Shown: positions 16,105-25,052, counted from the stretch's first letter. The stretch is 64,000 nt of DNA from F23-B02 sp963625685 (GCA_963625685.1 CAVFTR010000009.1:8348-72347), one strand, 5' to 3'. Notes: generated from the sequence alone by a model not told the origin. Numbers and translations are program-made.

Positions 16105-17349
16105 ATGAAAATGACAGAAAAGCTTTATTATACCGACAGCCACATGAAGAGCTTCACGGCGCGCGTCACCTCCTGCGTGCAGAGCGGAGAGCGATTCCTC
16201 GTCACCCTCGACCGCACGGCCTTTTTTCCCGAGGGAGGCGGCCAGCTCGGCGACAGCGGCACGATAGGACAGGCGCGCGTTTTCGACACGCATGAGAAAA
16301 ACGGCGAGGTGTTGCATTATGTAAACCAGGCGCTCGAGGTCGGAGGCACATACGACTGCGCCATCGACTGGGAAACGCGCTTCCGCAGGATGCAGAATCA
16401 CTCCGGCGAGCATATTGTGTCGGGGCTCGTGCATAAGAAATACGGCTACAATAACGTAGGCTTCCACATGGGCAGCGACGTTGTGACGATAGACTTCGAC
16501 GGCGAGCTCACATGGGAGCAGCTGTGCGGGATAGAGCGCGAGGCAAACCTCGCCGTCGCCGCAAACTATAAGGTTACTGCGAGCTTCCCGCCCGCGGAGG
16601 TGCTCAGAACGCTCGAATACCGCAGCAAGCTCGAGCTCACGGAAAACGTGCGCATCGTCGAGATGGAAAACACCGATATCTGCGCCTGCTGCGCGCCGCA
16701 CGTGAGCTCCACCGCCGAGGTCGGCACCGTGCGCATACTCACGTCCGAGCGGCGCCGCCGCGGGGGAGAGGGCGTCAGGATAACCATGCTCTGCGGCCTC
16801 GACGCCTACGAGCACGAGGTCGTCATAAGCGCCAACAACACGGAGATATCCACGCTCCTGTCGGCAAAGCGCGGCGAGACGGCCGCCGCCGTGCGCAGGC
16901 TCATGGCCGAAAACGAAAGGCTCAGGGCGCGCTCAGCGGAGCTGTGCCGGACCCTTGCCGCGGTGAGGGCCGGGGCCATAGAGCCCCGCGAGGGCAATAT
17001 CTGCATGTTTGACGACGCGCTGGACGAGCCGGCGCTCAGACAGCTCATAAACGAGGCGGTGAAGAAATGCTCCGGCGTCGCCGCGGTGTTTTCCGGCAGC
17101 GACGAGACCGGCTACCGCTACATCATGGGAAGCGAAAGCGTCGACCTGCGCAGGGCGGCAAAGAGCATAAACGCGGGGATATCCGGCCGCGGCGGCGGCA
17201 GCAGCGAAATGATACAGGGCAGCTGCACAGCGTGTTCGGAAACTATTAAAAATTTCTTAACTACATTTACGTTTTGTACACAGGATACTGATATGTCTAA
17301 CAAAAATGGGACAAAAAAGGCGCCGAAAGTTGATTTATCCGACAAATAA
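16105..17349 (+). CDS. Alanyl-tRNA editing protein (AlaX-type with DHHA1 domain)
   Basis: 414 residues. The N-terminal half is the AlaRS-like editing fold, with PEGGGQLGDSG (residues ~41-51) and the zinc ligands HSGEH (~97-101) and CCAPH (CxxxH). The C-terminal half contains DHHA1, ending with GRGGGSSEMIQGS. It hydrolyses Ser- or Gly-mischarged tRNA-Ala in trans. The final ~35 residues after the DHHA1 end are AT-rich and without family similarity that I can see; they run to 4 nt before the -35 box of dehydratase operon 1, so the natural 3' end may have been replaced. An alternative ATG lies at 16111. Confidence 0.9.
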   Translation: MKMTEKLYYTDSHMKSFTARVTSCVQSGERFLVTLDRTAFFPEGGGQLGDSGTIGQARVFDTHEKNGEVLHYVNQALEVGGTYDCAIDWETRFRRMQNHSGEHIVSGLVHKKYGYNNVGFHMGSDVVTIDFDGELTWEQLCGIEREANLAVAANYKVTASFPPAEVLRTLEYRSKLELTENVRIVEMENTDICACCAPHVSSTAEVGTVRILTSERRRRGGEGVRITMLCGLDAYEHEVVISANNTEISTLLSAKRGETAAAVRRLMAENERLRARSAELCRTLAAVRAGAIEPREGNICMFDDALDEPALRQLINEAVKKCSGVAAVFSGSDETGYRYIMGSESVDLRRAAKSINAGISGRGGGSSEMIQGSCTACSETIKNFLTTFTFCTQDTDMSNKNGTKKAPKVDLSDK

Positions 17350-17352
17350 CAA

Positions 17353-17381
17353 TTGACAATATTATGACAGTTTGTTAAAAT
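17353..17381 (+). promoter_or_regulatory. Sigma-A promoter of dehydratase module 1
   Basis: TTGACA at 17353-17358, a 17-bp spacer, TAAAAT at 17376-17381. A short leader hairpin (AAGGGTA / TACCCTT, 17395-17413) follows soon after the predicted start of transcription. Confidence 0.75.
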
Positions 17382-17452
17382 GGATAAATAGAAAAAGGGT
17401 AGAATATACCCTTAAAAGGACTCAGCAAAATATTTTTTATGGGGGGTTATCC

Positions 17453-18664
17453 GTGAGAGACCTTAAGCACCTGATTTACTTTGAGAACCTGCTTCAGGAT
17501 GCCAACAACGAGTTGGTGCAGCAGGCAAAGGCTGAGGGCAAATACGCCATCGGCTATACCTGCTACTTCATGCCCGAAGTACTTCTCGACCTGCCCGGCT
17601 GCTTCTCGGTGCGTCTGAGAGCGCCGCGCTGCTCATCACCCGACATCGCGACCTACTACATGTCCGCCCGCGTATGTCACTACGGCAGAAGCCTTTTCGA
17701 GCGCGCACTCGAAGGCGGCTTCAACTTCCTCGACGCACAGATGGCGACCGAGACCTGCACCGTCACCTGCCGTTTCCAGGAGCACATCAAGCCCAAGCAC
17801 CTTGACTCCGTCAAGGACATGAACGTCATCCAGAACGACAAGTTCTTCTGCGAGTTCACCGACGTTCCCTACAAAAACACCGAAAACGACTATGAGTACT
17901 TCACCGCACAGCTGAACGCTCACGTCCTCACCCCGCTGCACGAGAATCTCGGTATCGACGTTTCCGACAAGGCTCTCAAGGAAGCCATCAAGCAGCACAA
18001 CGAGGTCTGCAAGCTCATAAACGAGATCGGCGACTACCGCAAGCTCGAAAATCCGACCATCACAGGCTATGAGTTCCATGTTATACAGCTCGTATCGCTG
18101 GTATGCCCGAAGTATCTTATTCTCCCGTATCTGCGCGAGACCGCGAAGGAGATGAAGACCCGCAAGCCCGACGAGAAGTGGCCGTTCCGCTGCAAGGTCG
18201 TGCTCGCAGGCTCCGAGAACGACGACCCGGATTTCACCAAGCTCATCGAGAGCTGCGGCGCAGAGGTCGTCTGCGACCGTTACTGCTACGGCGCTGTCGA
18301 GTCACGTCAGCCCATCGTAGTGGAAAAGGGCGAGAAGCCCCTTTACGCGATCGCAAAGCACTACCTCAAGACCTCCAACTGCCCGCGCTTCATGCCGCAG
18401 GACGAAATGCGCGCAAGAAAGCAGCGTCTGGCAGACCTCGTCAAGGAATACAATGCAGACGGCCTTATCGTTTGCTCCAACAAGTTCTGCGAGTACTGGA
18501 GCTACGAGCGTGTCATAGACACCATCGTTATGAAGCGCGACTTCGGCATCCCCGTATGCTCGATCGAGAAGGAGTACATAAACACCGCCTCCGGCCAGCT
18601 CCGTACCCGCTTCCAGGCATTCGTTGAATCTGTCGAGATCAAGAAGATCCAGGAGGGCAAGTAA
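17453..18664 (+). CDS. 2-hydroxyacyl-CoA dehydratase-family protein, beta-type subunit (module 1)
   Basis: 403 residues of the BcrC/BadD/HgdB family, cytoplasmic 4Fe-4S proteins activated by ATP-driven electron injection. GTG start at 17453 behind GGGGGG; the start aligns with VRDLKHLIYF / MKDLKHLIYF of the two paralogues. Likely cluster and structural cysteines lie at 37, 50, 60 and 75 (GYTCYFMPE, GCFSVRLRAPRC, VCHYGRS). A late KFCEYW (Cys346) corresponds to the KFCD block of HgdB. It is immediately followed by the alpha-type gene. About half of its residues match module 2 by eye. Which acyl-CoA, if any, it acts on is not visible from the context. Confidence 0.85.
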   Translation: MRDLKHLIYFENLLQDANNELVQQAKAEGKYAIGYTCYFMPEVLLDLPGCFSVRLRAPRCSSPDIATYYMSARVCHYGRSLFERALEGGFNFLDAQMATETCTVTCRFQEHIKPKHLDSVKDMNVIQNDKFFCEFTDVPYKNTENDYEYFTAQLNAHVLTPLHENLGIDVSDKALKEAIKQHNEVCKLINEIGDYRKLENPTITGYEFHVIQLVSLVCPKYLILPYLRETAKEMKTRKPDEKWPFRCKVVLAGSENDDPDFTKLIESCGAEVVCDRYCYGAVESRQPIVVEKGEKPLYAIAKHYLKTSNCPRFMPQDEMRARKQRLADLVKEYNADGLIVCSNKFCEYWSYERVIDTIVMKRDFGIPVCSIEKEYINTASGQLRTRFQAFVESVEIKKIQEGK

Positions 18665-18665
18665 G

Positions 18666-20273
18666 ATGGATTTTAAGAAAGCAGTAAAAGATTTCTGGTA
18701 TGGCAAGCCCCATACCGCTGAAGAGGGCGGCCGCCGCCTCGGCGATCTCTACCTCCCGAAGACCGGCCTTTACAAGCACAGAGAATGGCGCGGCGTAAAG
18801 GATACATTCTATTACTTCCATAACGTTTGGCTGTACAACTATCTGCACGTGGTCATGGACGTTATGAAGTACGGCGGATTTATCAACGCGGTCAAGGGCG
18901 TATGGCGCTACCGCTGGGTAGGCCAGACCTATATAACCGTTATGCACTGGTTCGACCGCGGCATGGAAGGCCTGCGCGGCGAGGCTCTGCGTGCGTCACC
19001 GTGGCACTACCGTGCAATGACCAACGCGACCATCTATCAGTTCATGGCAATGTTCAATGCAGATACCAGGCTGCACGGCGGCAAGAAGAACGACGCATGG
19101 TACCACACCATGTCCATGAAGGAGACCACATGGGGCGGCATGTTCTATGGCTGGAGCGACAAGTTCAAGGCGATCTCTCTGGAAATGATCCCGTACTTCG
19201 TCACCTGCCATGTCAACAGCCACACCGTTCACAACTACATCGACGCGGTCCAGTCCATCGGCCTGCCGGGCGACCCCTGCCCGATGTGCCAGGCTGAGGC
19301 CGGCCTGTACGTCCTGGACGATATCCCCGACTACAGCCCGTTCGTCATCACCTGCAACGAGGCCTGCGACGGCTCCGTCGGCACCGCCATCCTTCAGGAC
19401 TGGTTTGCCGATAAGCCCCTGTACGCTCTGCAGATGCCCATGCTCTTCGACGATCCCCTTGCAAAGGACTTCGTAAAGAAGGACATCGAGAAGTGCTGGA
19501 AGTTCATCGAGGATCAGACCGGCGTTCCCATGAACCTCGATCTCATGTACGAGTGCATCGAGCGCCAGAACGAGATCATGAAGTTCGAGTGGGAGAAGTG
19601 GGAAGTTGCCGCAAAGACCAATTCCTATCCCATAAACGGCGTTTCACAGGCACTGTACCGCATCTACTCCTCGCAGTTCGGCGATCTGCCCATCTGGCAC
19701 GAGGTCGACGCGAAGGTCCGCCCGATCCTTGAGAAGTGCGTCCGCGAGAAGATCAACACCTTCCCCAACACCCGCCACAGAGTCATTGCATGGTCCTGCG
19801 CGCCCCTGTACTACTCCAACTGGTGCACCTGGGCATACAATACCTGGGGTCTGAATGTCATCATCAACATGGACTCTCTCATGTTCGACATGACCATCCG
19901 CACCGACAGCTACGAGAACATGCTCGACGACGTCGCTCAGTATCATATGTGGGCTCCGATGCGCCGTATGGCAGTCGGCGGCATGCACCACATCTTCGAG
20001 CTGTGGGATTACATGGAGCGCTTCAACTGCGACATGGTCGCAATGTACGACCAGCTCCAGTGCAAGGGCATGCAGGGCGTACACGGTCTGTTCGAGGATG
20101 AGTTCCGTGACAGAAACGTTCCTGCGTTCTGGATACCTCACGCACTGCCCGACAGCCGCACTGTCTCCCGTGCTGAGATCCGCCGCCTCATCAACGATTA
20201 CATGAGCACCGTTATGCACGAAGAGCCTCTGGATCCTTCTCTCCTCGAGCTCGACGACGACATGACCTGGTAA
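18666..20273 (+). CDS. 2-hydroxyacyl-CoA dehydratase-family protein, alpha-type subunit (module 1)
   Basis: 535 residues, longer than classical HgdA/HadB (~410-480). ATG one base after the beta stop, with GGAGGGC in the end of the beta gene. A motif unique to the three alpha paralogues, REWRGVKDT, lies at 39-47 inside an aromatic-rich N-terminal extension. The HgdB-like core carries a CPMCQAEAG block, CNEACDG, a Cys at 378 in AWSCAPLYY, and QCKGMQGVH near the end. The conserved C-terminus contains DSRTVSR and LDPSLLELDDD. It probably forms a heterodimer with the beta subunit, each holding a 4Fe-4S cluster. Substrate unknown. Confidence 0.83.
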   Translation: MDFKKAVKDFWYGKPHTAEEGGRRLGDLYLPKTGLYKHREWRGVKDTFYYFHNVWLYNYLHVVMDVMKYGGFINAVKGVWRYRWVGQTYITVMHWFDRGMEGLRGEALRASPWHYRAMTNATIYQFMAMFNADTRLHGGKKNDAWYHTMSMKETTWGGMFYGWSDKFKAISLEMIPYFVTCHVNSHTVHNYIDAVQSIGLPGDPCPMCQAEAGLYVLDDIPDYSPFVITCNEACDGSVGTAILQDWFADKPLYALQMPMLFDDPLAKDFVKKDIEKCWKFIEDQTGVPMNLDLMYECIERQNEIMKFEWEKWEVAAKTNSYPINGVSQALYRIYSSQFGDLPIWHEVDAKVRPILEKCVREKINTFPNTRHRVIAWSCAPLYYSNWCTWAYNTWGLNVIINMDSLMFDMTIRTDSYENMLDDVAQYHMWAPMRRMAVGGMHHIFELWDYMERFNCDMVAMYDQLQCKGMQGVHGLFEDEFRDRNVPAFWIPHALPDSRTVSRAEIRRLINDYMSTVMHEEPLDPSLLELDDDMTW

Positions 20274-20291
20274 TAGGGAGGAGCAGAGAAT

Positions 20292-20504
20292 ATGAAAAAG
20301 TTTGTTAAAAGAGCACTTGGCCTTGGCGCAGTTGCTTATACCGCACTGTTCGCCGTATTTTTCTTTGACCTCGACGGTAAGTTCCTGTTTAACGTAGTCG
20401 AGCCTTTCCTGAAGAATCACTACGACAACATGGAGCGCAAGGATATGCTCAAGACCCCGTACGACATGGATAAGTTCCCCAAGTACAAGTACGACGAAGT
20501 CTGA
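20292..20504 (+). CDS. Small single-pass membrane protein of dehydratase module 1
   Basis: 70 residues: a basic N-terminus (MKKFVKRALG), one hydrophobic helix (residues ~11-25, AVAYTALFAVFFF), then a charged C-terminal tail containing PFLKNHYDNMERKD. The tail motif P-x-L-x-x-H-Y-D-x-x-x-R is shared with the small protein of module 2 (56677-56850). GGAGGAG precedes the ATG by 8 nt and the gene is 18 nt after the alpha gene, so it is a true operon member. I do not recognise a described family. It could tether the dehydratase complex to the membrane or couple it to a membrane partner. Confidence 0.75.
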   Translation: MKKFVKRALGLGAVAYTALFAVFFFDLDGKFLFNVVEPFLKNHYDNMERKDMLKTPYDMDKFPKYKYDEV

Positions 20505-20535
20505 TCCTGATATCTGAAGCACAATTTAAACCACT

Positions 20536-20563
20536 GCCAACTCTCCGGCAACGGAGAGTTGGC
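20536..20563 (+). other. Stable GNRA-loop hairpin between module 1 structural genes and the activator
   Basis: Perfect 12-bp stem GCCAACTCTCCG / CGGAGAGTTGGC closed by a GCAA tetraloop, with no T-run. It may be an mRNA processing or stability element that gives less activator than structural subunits. Confidence 0.6.
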
Positions 20564-20624
20564 ATAACAACGAGCACAAATAGTTAATTAATTATTTAAT
20601 GATATTGATTGGGAGGCAACACTA

Positions 20625-21419
20625 ATGAAATATTTTGGCGGATGTGACGTAGGCTCGACCTACACAAAGGCAGTAATTCTCGACGAGAACGGCAAGATGG
20701 TAGCAGATACCACCATCAAGAGCAAGATAAACTCCGAGGCTTCCGCGGTAGCGGCAATGGCAGAGGTCTGCGAGAAGGCCGGCCTGAAGGACTCCAAGGC
20801 ACTTGAGTACCTCATCGGTACCGGCTACGGCCGCAACAAGGTCCCCTTCGCCGACGAGAACATCTCCGAGATTTCTTGCCACGCAATGGGCGTACACGTC
20901 ACTGATCCTTCCGTCAAGGCGATCATCGACATCGGCGGCCAGGACGTCAAGGGCATCTCCGTTGACACCGACGGCACGGTAAAGAACTTTGCAATGAACG
21001 ACAAGTGCGCGGCGGGCACCGGCCGCTTCTTCGAGGCAATGGCGCGCTCCTTTGAGATGAGCCTTCCCGAGTTTAGTAAGCTGGCACTGACCGCAAAGAA
21101 CGTCATCCCCATCACCGCACAGTGCACCGTTTTCGCAGAGTCCGAGGTCATCACCCTCGTCGGCGAGGGCAAGCCCATGGACGAGATCGCGGCAGGCATC
21201 GAGATGGCGGTTGCAAAGCGCTGCTTCGTCATGGCCAAGAAGGCGGGCGCTACCGACAGCATCACGCTGACCGGCGGCTGCGCGAAGAACGACGGCCTGA
21301 AGCAGGCGATCGAGCACGTTCTGAAGCTGAAGGTCGTAAACCTGAAGACCGACCCGCAGCTCATGGGTGCTCTCGGCGCGGCAGAGTATGCACGCCAGAA
21401 GGGCCTTGCAAAGAAATAA
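20625..21419 (+). CDS. 2-hydroxyacyl-CoA dehydratase activator (ASKHA ATPase), copy 1
   Basis: 264 residues of the HgdC/FldI/HadI family. The homodimer holds one 4Fe-4S cluster and uses ATP hydrolysis to push an electron onto the dehydratase. Visible features are the phosphate-1 loop DVGSTYTK (8-15), DIGGQDVK (102-109), cluster ligands Cys128 (DKCAAGTG) and Cys167 (TAQCTVF) at the spacing of characterised activators, and GGCAKN for adenosine binding. GGGAGG lies upstream. The gene is nucleotide-identical to the copy at 61201-61995. It is separated from the module 1 structural genes by a stable hairpin. Confidence 0.95.
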   Translation: MKYFGGCDVGSTYTKAVILDENGKMVADTTIKSKINSEASAVAAMAEVCEKAGLKDSKALEYLIGTGYGRNKVPFADENISEISCHAMGVHVTDPSVKAIIDIGGQDVKGISVDTDGTVKNFAMNDKCAAGTGRFFEAMARSFEMSLPEFSKLALTAKNVIPITAQCTVFAESEVITLVGEGKPMDEIAAGIEMAVAKRCFVMAKKAGATDSITLTGGCAKNDGLKQAIEHVLKLKVVNLKTDPQLMGALGAAEYARQKGLAKK

Positions 21420-21486
21420 TTTTGGCGGCGCATGAGGCTTTGAATAACCCTCAGCGCGGTGTCCCGGCCGGTGATATTGTACCGGC
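20625..21486 (+). repeat. Direct repeat copy A (862 bp) containing the activator gene
   Basis: Compared base by base with 61201-62063: no difference in the 795-bp coding region. There is one 1-nt indel and one substitution in the 3' flank before the sequences diverge at about 21480. Upstream of the ATG the two copies share no more than the last bases. Confidence 0.95.
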
Positions 21487-21534
21487 GTTGGGTGCATCGC
21501 CCTACGGAAATCGGAAGAAGTAGCAATATAGTGC

Positions 21535-21564
21535 AAAGAAGGCAGCCATCAGGCTGCCTTCTTT
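21535..21564 (+). terminator. Terminator of the module 1 activator
   Basis: AAAGAAGGCAGCC (21535-21547), ATCA loop, GGCTGCCTTCTTT (21552-21564). Confidence 0.88.
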
Positions 21565-21581
21565 GCGTTTGAAATTTAATG

Positions 21582-21611
21582 TTGATTTACCTACCGGATT
21601 GGTTGTATAAT
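21582..21611 (+). promoter_or_regulatory. Promoter of the Rrf2 gene with probable autoregulatory Rrf2 box
   Basis: TTGATT at 21582-21587, an 18-bp spacer, TATAAT at 21606-21611. The spacer contains ACCTACCGGATTGG, an imperfect dyad. It matches the ACCTAC-N4-TTrG pattern in the cysK promoter region (minus strand, about 24757-24778). Confidence 0.65.
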
Positions 21612-21629
21612 AGAGGAGAGGTGAAGAGA

Positions 21630-22055
21630 ATGATATCAACAAAAGGCCGCTATGCCATACGCATACTGCTCGATCTTGCCGAGCACAACAACGGCAGCTA
21701 CATCCCGATGAAGGAGGTCGCCGCCCGCCAGGAGATATCGCTCAAGTACATTGAAAAGATAATGCCCTCGCTCAAGGGAGAGGGCCTTATCGACAGCGTC
21801 CACGGCATCGGCGGCGGCTACAGGCTGACAAGATCGCCCGAGCAGTACAGCCTGTGGGAGATACTCAAGCTCGCCGAGGGCGACCTCGCGCCGGTGTCCT
21901 GCCTTCAGGACGACGCACCGCCCTGTCATCGCGCAGCCGAGTGCCGCACGCTGTCCGTCTGGGAGGGCTACTATGAGCTCACGAAAGAGTATTTTGCAGG
22001 CATAACGCTCGCCGACCTTATGAATACGCCGAGCGGAGGAGATTACGTTATCTGA
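21630..22055 (+). CDS. Rrf2 family transcriptional regulator (CymR/IscR-like)
   Basis: 141 residues from the ATG at 21630, behind GAGGAGAGGTG. The N-terminal winged helix (MISTKGRYAIRILLDLAEH, KEVAARQEISLKYIEKI, GGGYRLTRSP) is typical of Rrf2 proteins. The C-terminal region keeps three cysteines (VSCLQDD, PPCHRAAECRTL), the pattern that binds an Fe-S cluster in IscR-type members. The neighbours mnmA and cysK suggest control of cysteine and sulfur use. Its 3' end overlaps the convergent mnmA by 13 bp. Confidence 0.9.
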   Translation: MISTKGRYAIRILLDLAEHNNGSYIPMKEVAARQEISLKYIEKIMPSLKGEGLIDSVHGIGGGYRLTRSPEQYSLWEILKLAEGDLAPVSCLQDDAPPCHRAAECRTLSVWEGYYELTKEYFAGITLADLMNTPSGGDYVI

Positions 22056-23104
22056 CCGCCGCCGAGCACCGTGTCGCCGTCATAAACGACCGCTGACTGG
22101 CCGGGTGTGACGGCGCGCTGGGGCGCGTCAAAGACTATGAGCGCCTCGCCGCCGCCGAGCGGCGTGACCGTCGCCGGCTGCTCCGGCTGACGGTAGCGGA
22201 GCTTTGCCGTGCATCTTATCGGTCCCGGCGGCGCCTCGCCGCTTATCCAGTTAAAGCCGCTCACGCGGACCCTGCGCGAGTAAAGCTCGCCGCTCCCGCC
22301 GAGCGTAACGGTGTTGCTATCCGCGTCTATGCGGCAGACGTAGCGCCGCTCAGGCAGGGAGAGCCCCAGGCCGCGGTGCTGCCCGATCGTGTAGTGCGTT
22401 ATGCCGCGATGCGTGCCGAGGATATGCCCGTCCGCGTCGACAAAATCGCCCGGAACGGCCGTTATGCCCGTCAGGCGCTCGATAGCCGCGGCGTAGTCGC
22501 CGTCGGGCACGAAGCAGATATCCTGACTGTCGGGCTTATGCGCGTTTATAAGCCCCGACGCTCCGGCGATCGAGCGCGTGTCGCTCTTTCTGAGCCCGCC
22601 GAGAGGGAAGAGACAGCGGCTCAGCTGCTCCTGGGTGAGCATGTAGAGCACATAGCTCTGATCCTTCGTCTCGTCCAGCGCCTTTTTGAGCAGATATTTA
22701 CCGTTTTCAAGCTCAATGCGCGCGTAATGTCCCGTCGCGGCCTTGCCGCAGCCGAGTATTTCGGCCCGCTCGAAGAGCTTATCGAATTTCATATACCGGT
22801 TGCAGTCGATGCACGGGTTCGGCGTTTGCCCCGCAAGATATGCGGAGGCAAATTTTTTTATCACCTTTTCGCGGAACGCGTCCTTGAAATTGAACACATA
22901 ATAGCGCATGCCGAGCGAGAACGCTGCGCTGCGCGCGTCCTCGATATCGTCGAGGCTGCAGCAGGTCTTCCCGCGCGAAAGCCCCGCGTCGCAGTTATCA
23001 AACAGCTTCATCGTGCAGCCGATGCACTCGTGCCCCATATCGCACAAAAGCTTAGCGGCGACGCTGGAATCAACGCCGCCGCTCATTGCAACCAAAATTT
23101 TCAT
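22043..23104 (-). CDS. mnmA: tRNA-specific 2-thiouridylase
   Basis: About 353 residues. It installs the 2-thio group on U34 of tRNA-Lys, -Glu and -Gln using sulfur relayed from a cysteine desulfurase. The PP-loop SGGVDSSVAA is at residues ~8-17; PNPCIDCNRY holds one catalytic Cys and DSQDICFVPDG the second. GHYARIE and a C-terminal beta-barrel (ALIVFDAPQRAVTPGQSAV) complete the family layout. The ATG at 23104 gives an ATGA overlap with the HD gene; a start at 23116 is also possible. It is the last gene of an HD-mnmA unit, downstream of cysK on the same strand. Confidence 0.95.
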   Translation of the reverse strand: MKILVAMSGGVDSSVAAKLLCDMGHECIGCTMKLFDNCDAGLSRGKTCCSLDDIEDARSAAFSLGMRYYVFNFKDAFREKVIKKFASAYLAGQTPNPCIDCNRYMKFDKLFERAEILGCGKAATGHYARIELENGKYLLKKALDETKDQSYVLYMLTQEQLSRCLFPLGGLRKSDTRSIAGASGLINAHKPDSQDICFVPDGDYAAAIERLTGITAVPGDFVDADGHILGTHRGITHYTIGQHRGLGLSLPERRYVCRIDADSNTVTLGGSGELYSRRVRVSGFNWISGEAPPGPIRCTAKLRYRQPEQPATVTPLGGGEALIVFDAPQRAVTPGQSAVVYDGDTVLGGGQIT

Positions 23105-23670
23105 TCGTCCGTCCATGCCGCCGCAGGGGTCGCGCGCATTGCGAGTATCGTCCGGCTTATCAGCTCGTCAAGACTCCAGCCGAGCATATCCGCGCCGCGC
23201 TCTATGACCTCGCGCGAGCAGCCGGCCGCGAAATTTGCGCTTTTATATTTCTTTTTGACGGACTTGAGCTCAAGGTCCTGAACGCTCCTTGAAGGGCGCA
23301 TGATCGCCACGGCGCCTATGAGACCCGTGAGCTCGTCCGTGGCATACAGGACCTTTTCCATCAGATGCTCGGGCTTGATATCGACGGTTATCGCGTAGCC
23401 GTGGCTCGCCGTCGCATGAATGAGCCTCTCGTCGAGACCCTCCTTACGCATGAGCTCCTGACTTTTAATGCAGTGCTGCTCGGGGTAGAGCTCAAAATCA
23501 AGGTCGTGCAGCAGACCGACGACGCTCCAGAACTCAGCCTCGTCGCCGAAGCCGAGCTCGTTTGCGAAGTACTCCATAACGCCGGACACGATCAGTCCGT
23601 GCTTTATATGGAAGGGGTCGGAATTGTACTTTTTCAAAAGCTCAAGCGCCTGTTCTTTGTTCGGGATCAT
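23101..23670 (-). CDS. HD-domain hydrolase
   Basis: 189 residues with a single HD domain: His in FHIKHGLIVSG (~21-24), the HD pair in GLLHDLDFELYP (~54-55), then a distal His in ATASHGYAI (~90). This is the metal-binding set of a phosphohydrolase. The family acts on nucleotides or is of unknown substrate. It overlaps mnmA by 4 nt and lies 29 nt downstream of cysK, so it is probably co-transcribed. No direct functional link to sulfur metabolism is known to me. Confidence 0.88.
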   Translation of the reverse strand: MIPNKEQALELLKKYNSDPFHIKHGLIVSGVMEYFANELGFGDEAEFWSVVGLLHDLDFELYPEQHCIKSQELMRKEGLDERLIHATASHGYAITVDIKPEHLMEKVLYATDELTGLIGAVAIMRPSRSVQDLELKSVKKKYKSANFAAGCSREVIERGADMLGWSLDELISRTILAMRATPAAAWTDE

Positions 23671-23699
23671 CGGAAAAGCCTCCTGTGAGTAAGTCTGTA

Positions 23700-24632
<933 letters not shown>

Positions 24633-24756
24633 GATATTATCTCCTTTTAATTATAAACAGTAAATCTGGCTCGATGTGAGCGTCGGAAAAAGCTTCAGCC
24701 CCGACATCGGAAGACAATATATGCAGGCATTGTGATTACCTCGCTTCGATATTAAA

Positions 24757-24811
24757 TACTACTAACTTCGTAGGTTGGTGGTAGTATAATCCCGCACATC
24801 CCGTTTGTCAA
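24757..24811 (-). promoter_or_regulatory. cysK promoter with overlapping Rrf2-type operator
   Basis: On the minus strand, TTGACA (24806-24811), a 17-bp spacer and TATACT (24783-24788). Just downstream lies AACCTACGAAGTTAGT, part of a longer interrupted dyad (about 24757-24785) that shares ACCTAC-N4-TTrG with the Rrf2 promoter. Confidence 0.7.
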
Positions 24812-24840
24812 TACCTCTGAGCAAAAAAATAAAAAAACAG

Positions 24841-24866
24841 CTGTCAAAAGGTATACCTTTTGACAG
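24841..24866. repeat. Perfect 26-bp palindrome (operator-like), copy 1
   Basis: Each arm is CTGTCAAAAGGTA, meeting its exact complement with no loop. The 24633-25052 region contains only the cysK control region, this element and its near-copy; no gene is visible. Confidence 0.75.
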
Positions 24867-24998
24867 TTGCGCTTTGTTGTCATTATGATAGCTGAAAATC
24901 GACAAAATTGCAATACTTTGCCCCGAAATTTCCCGAAAATTACGTTGGTTTTATAAAAATCAGCATTTTTGACCGCTTGGAATATGCAAATCACTTGA

Positions 24999-25024
24999 CT
25001 GTCAAAAGGTATACCTTGTGACAG
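24999..25024. repeat. 26-bp palindrome, copy 2, upstream of the LRR gene
   Basis: Same arms as copy 1 with one mismatch (CCTTGTGACAG in place of CCTTTTGACAG), 28 bp before the LRR start codon. Two such sites 158 bp apart are consistent with DNA looping by a dimeric regulator. Confidence 0.75.
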
Positions 25025-25052
25025 TACGCGTGAAAAAATCGGGAGGAAAACA

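Noticed and set aside
24633..24756. T-box leader upstream of cysK
   Set aside because: No T-box core sequence or terminator/antiterminator pair; control is better explained by the promoter-overlapping dyad.
24752..24994. 80-codon minus-strand ORF before cysK
   Set aside because: Covers the cysK promoter and a palindrome; no ribosome-binding site; AT-rich intergenic DNA.
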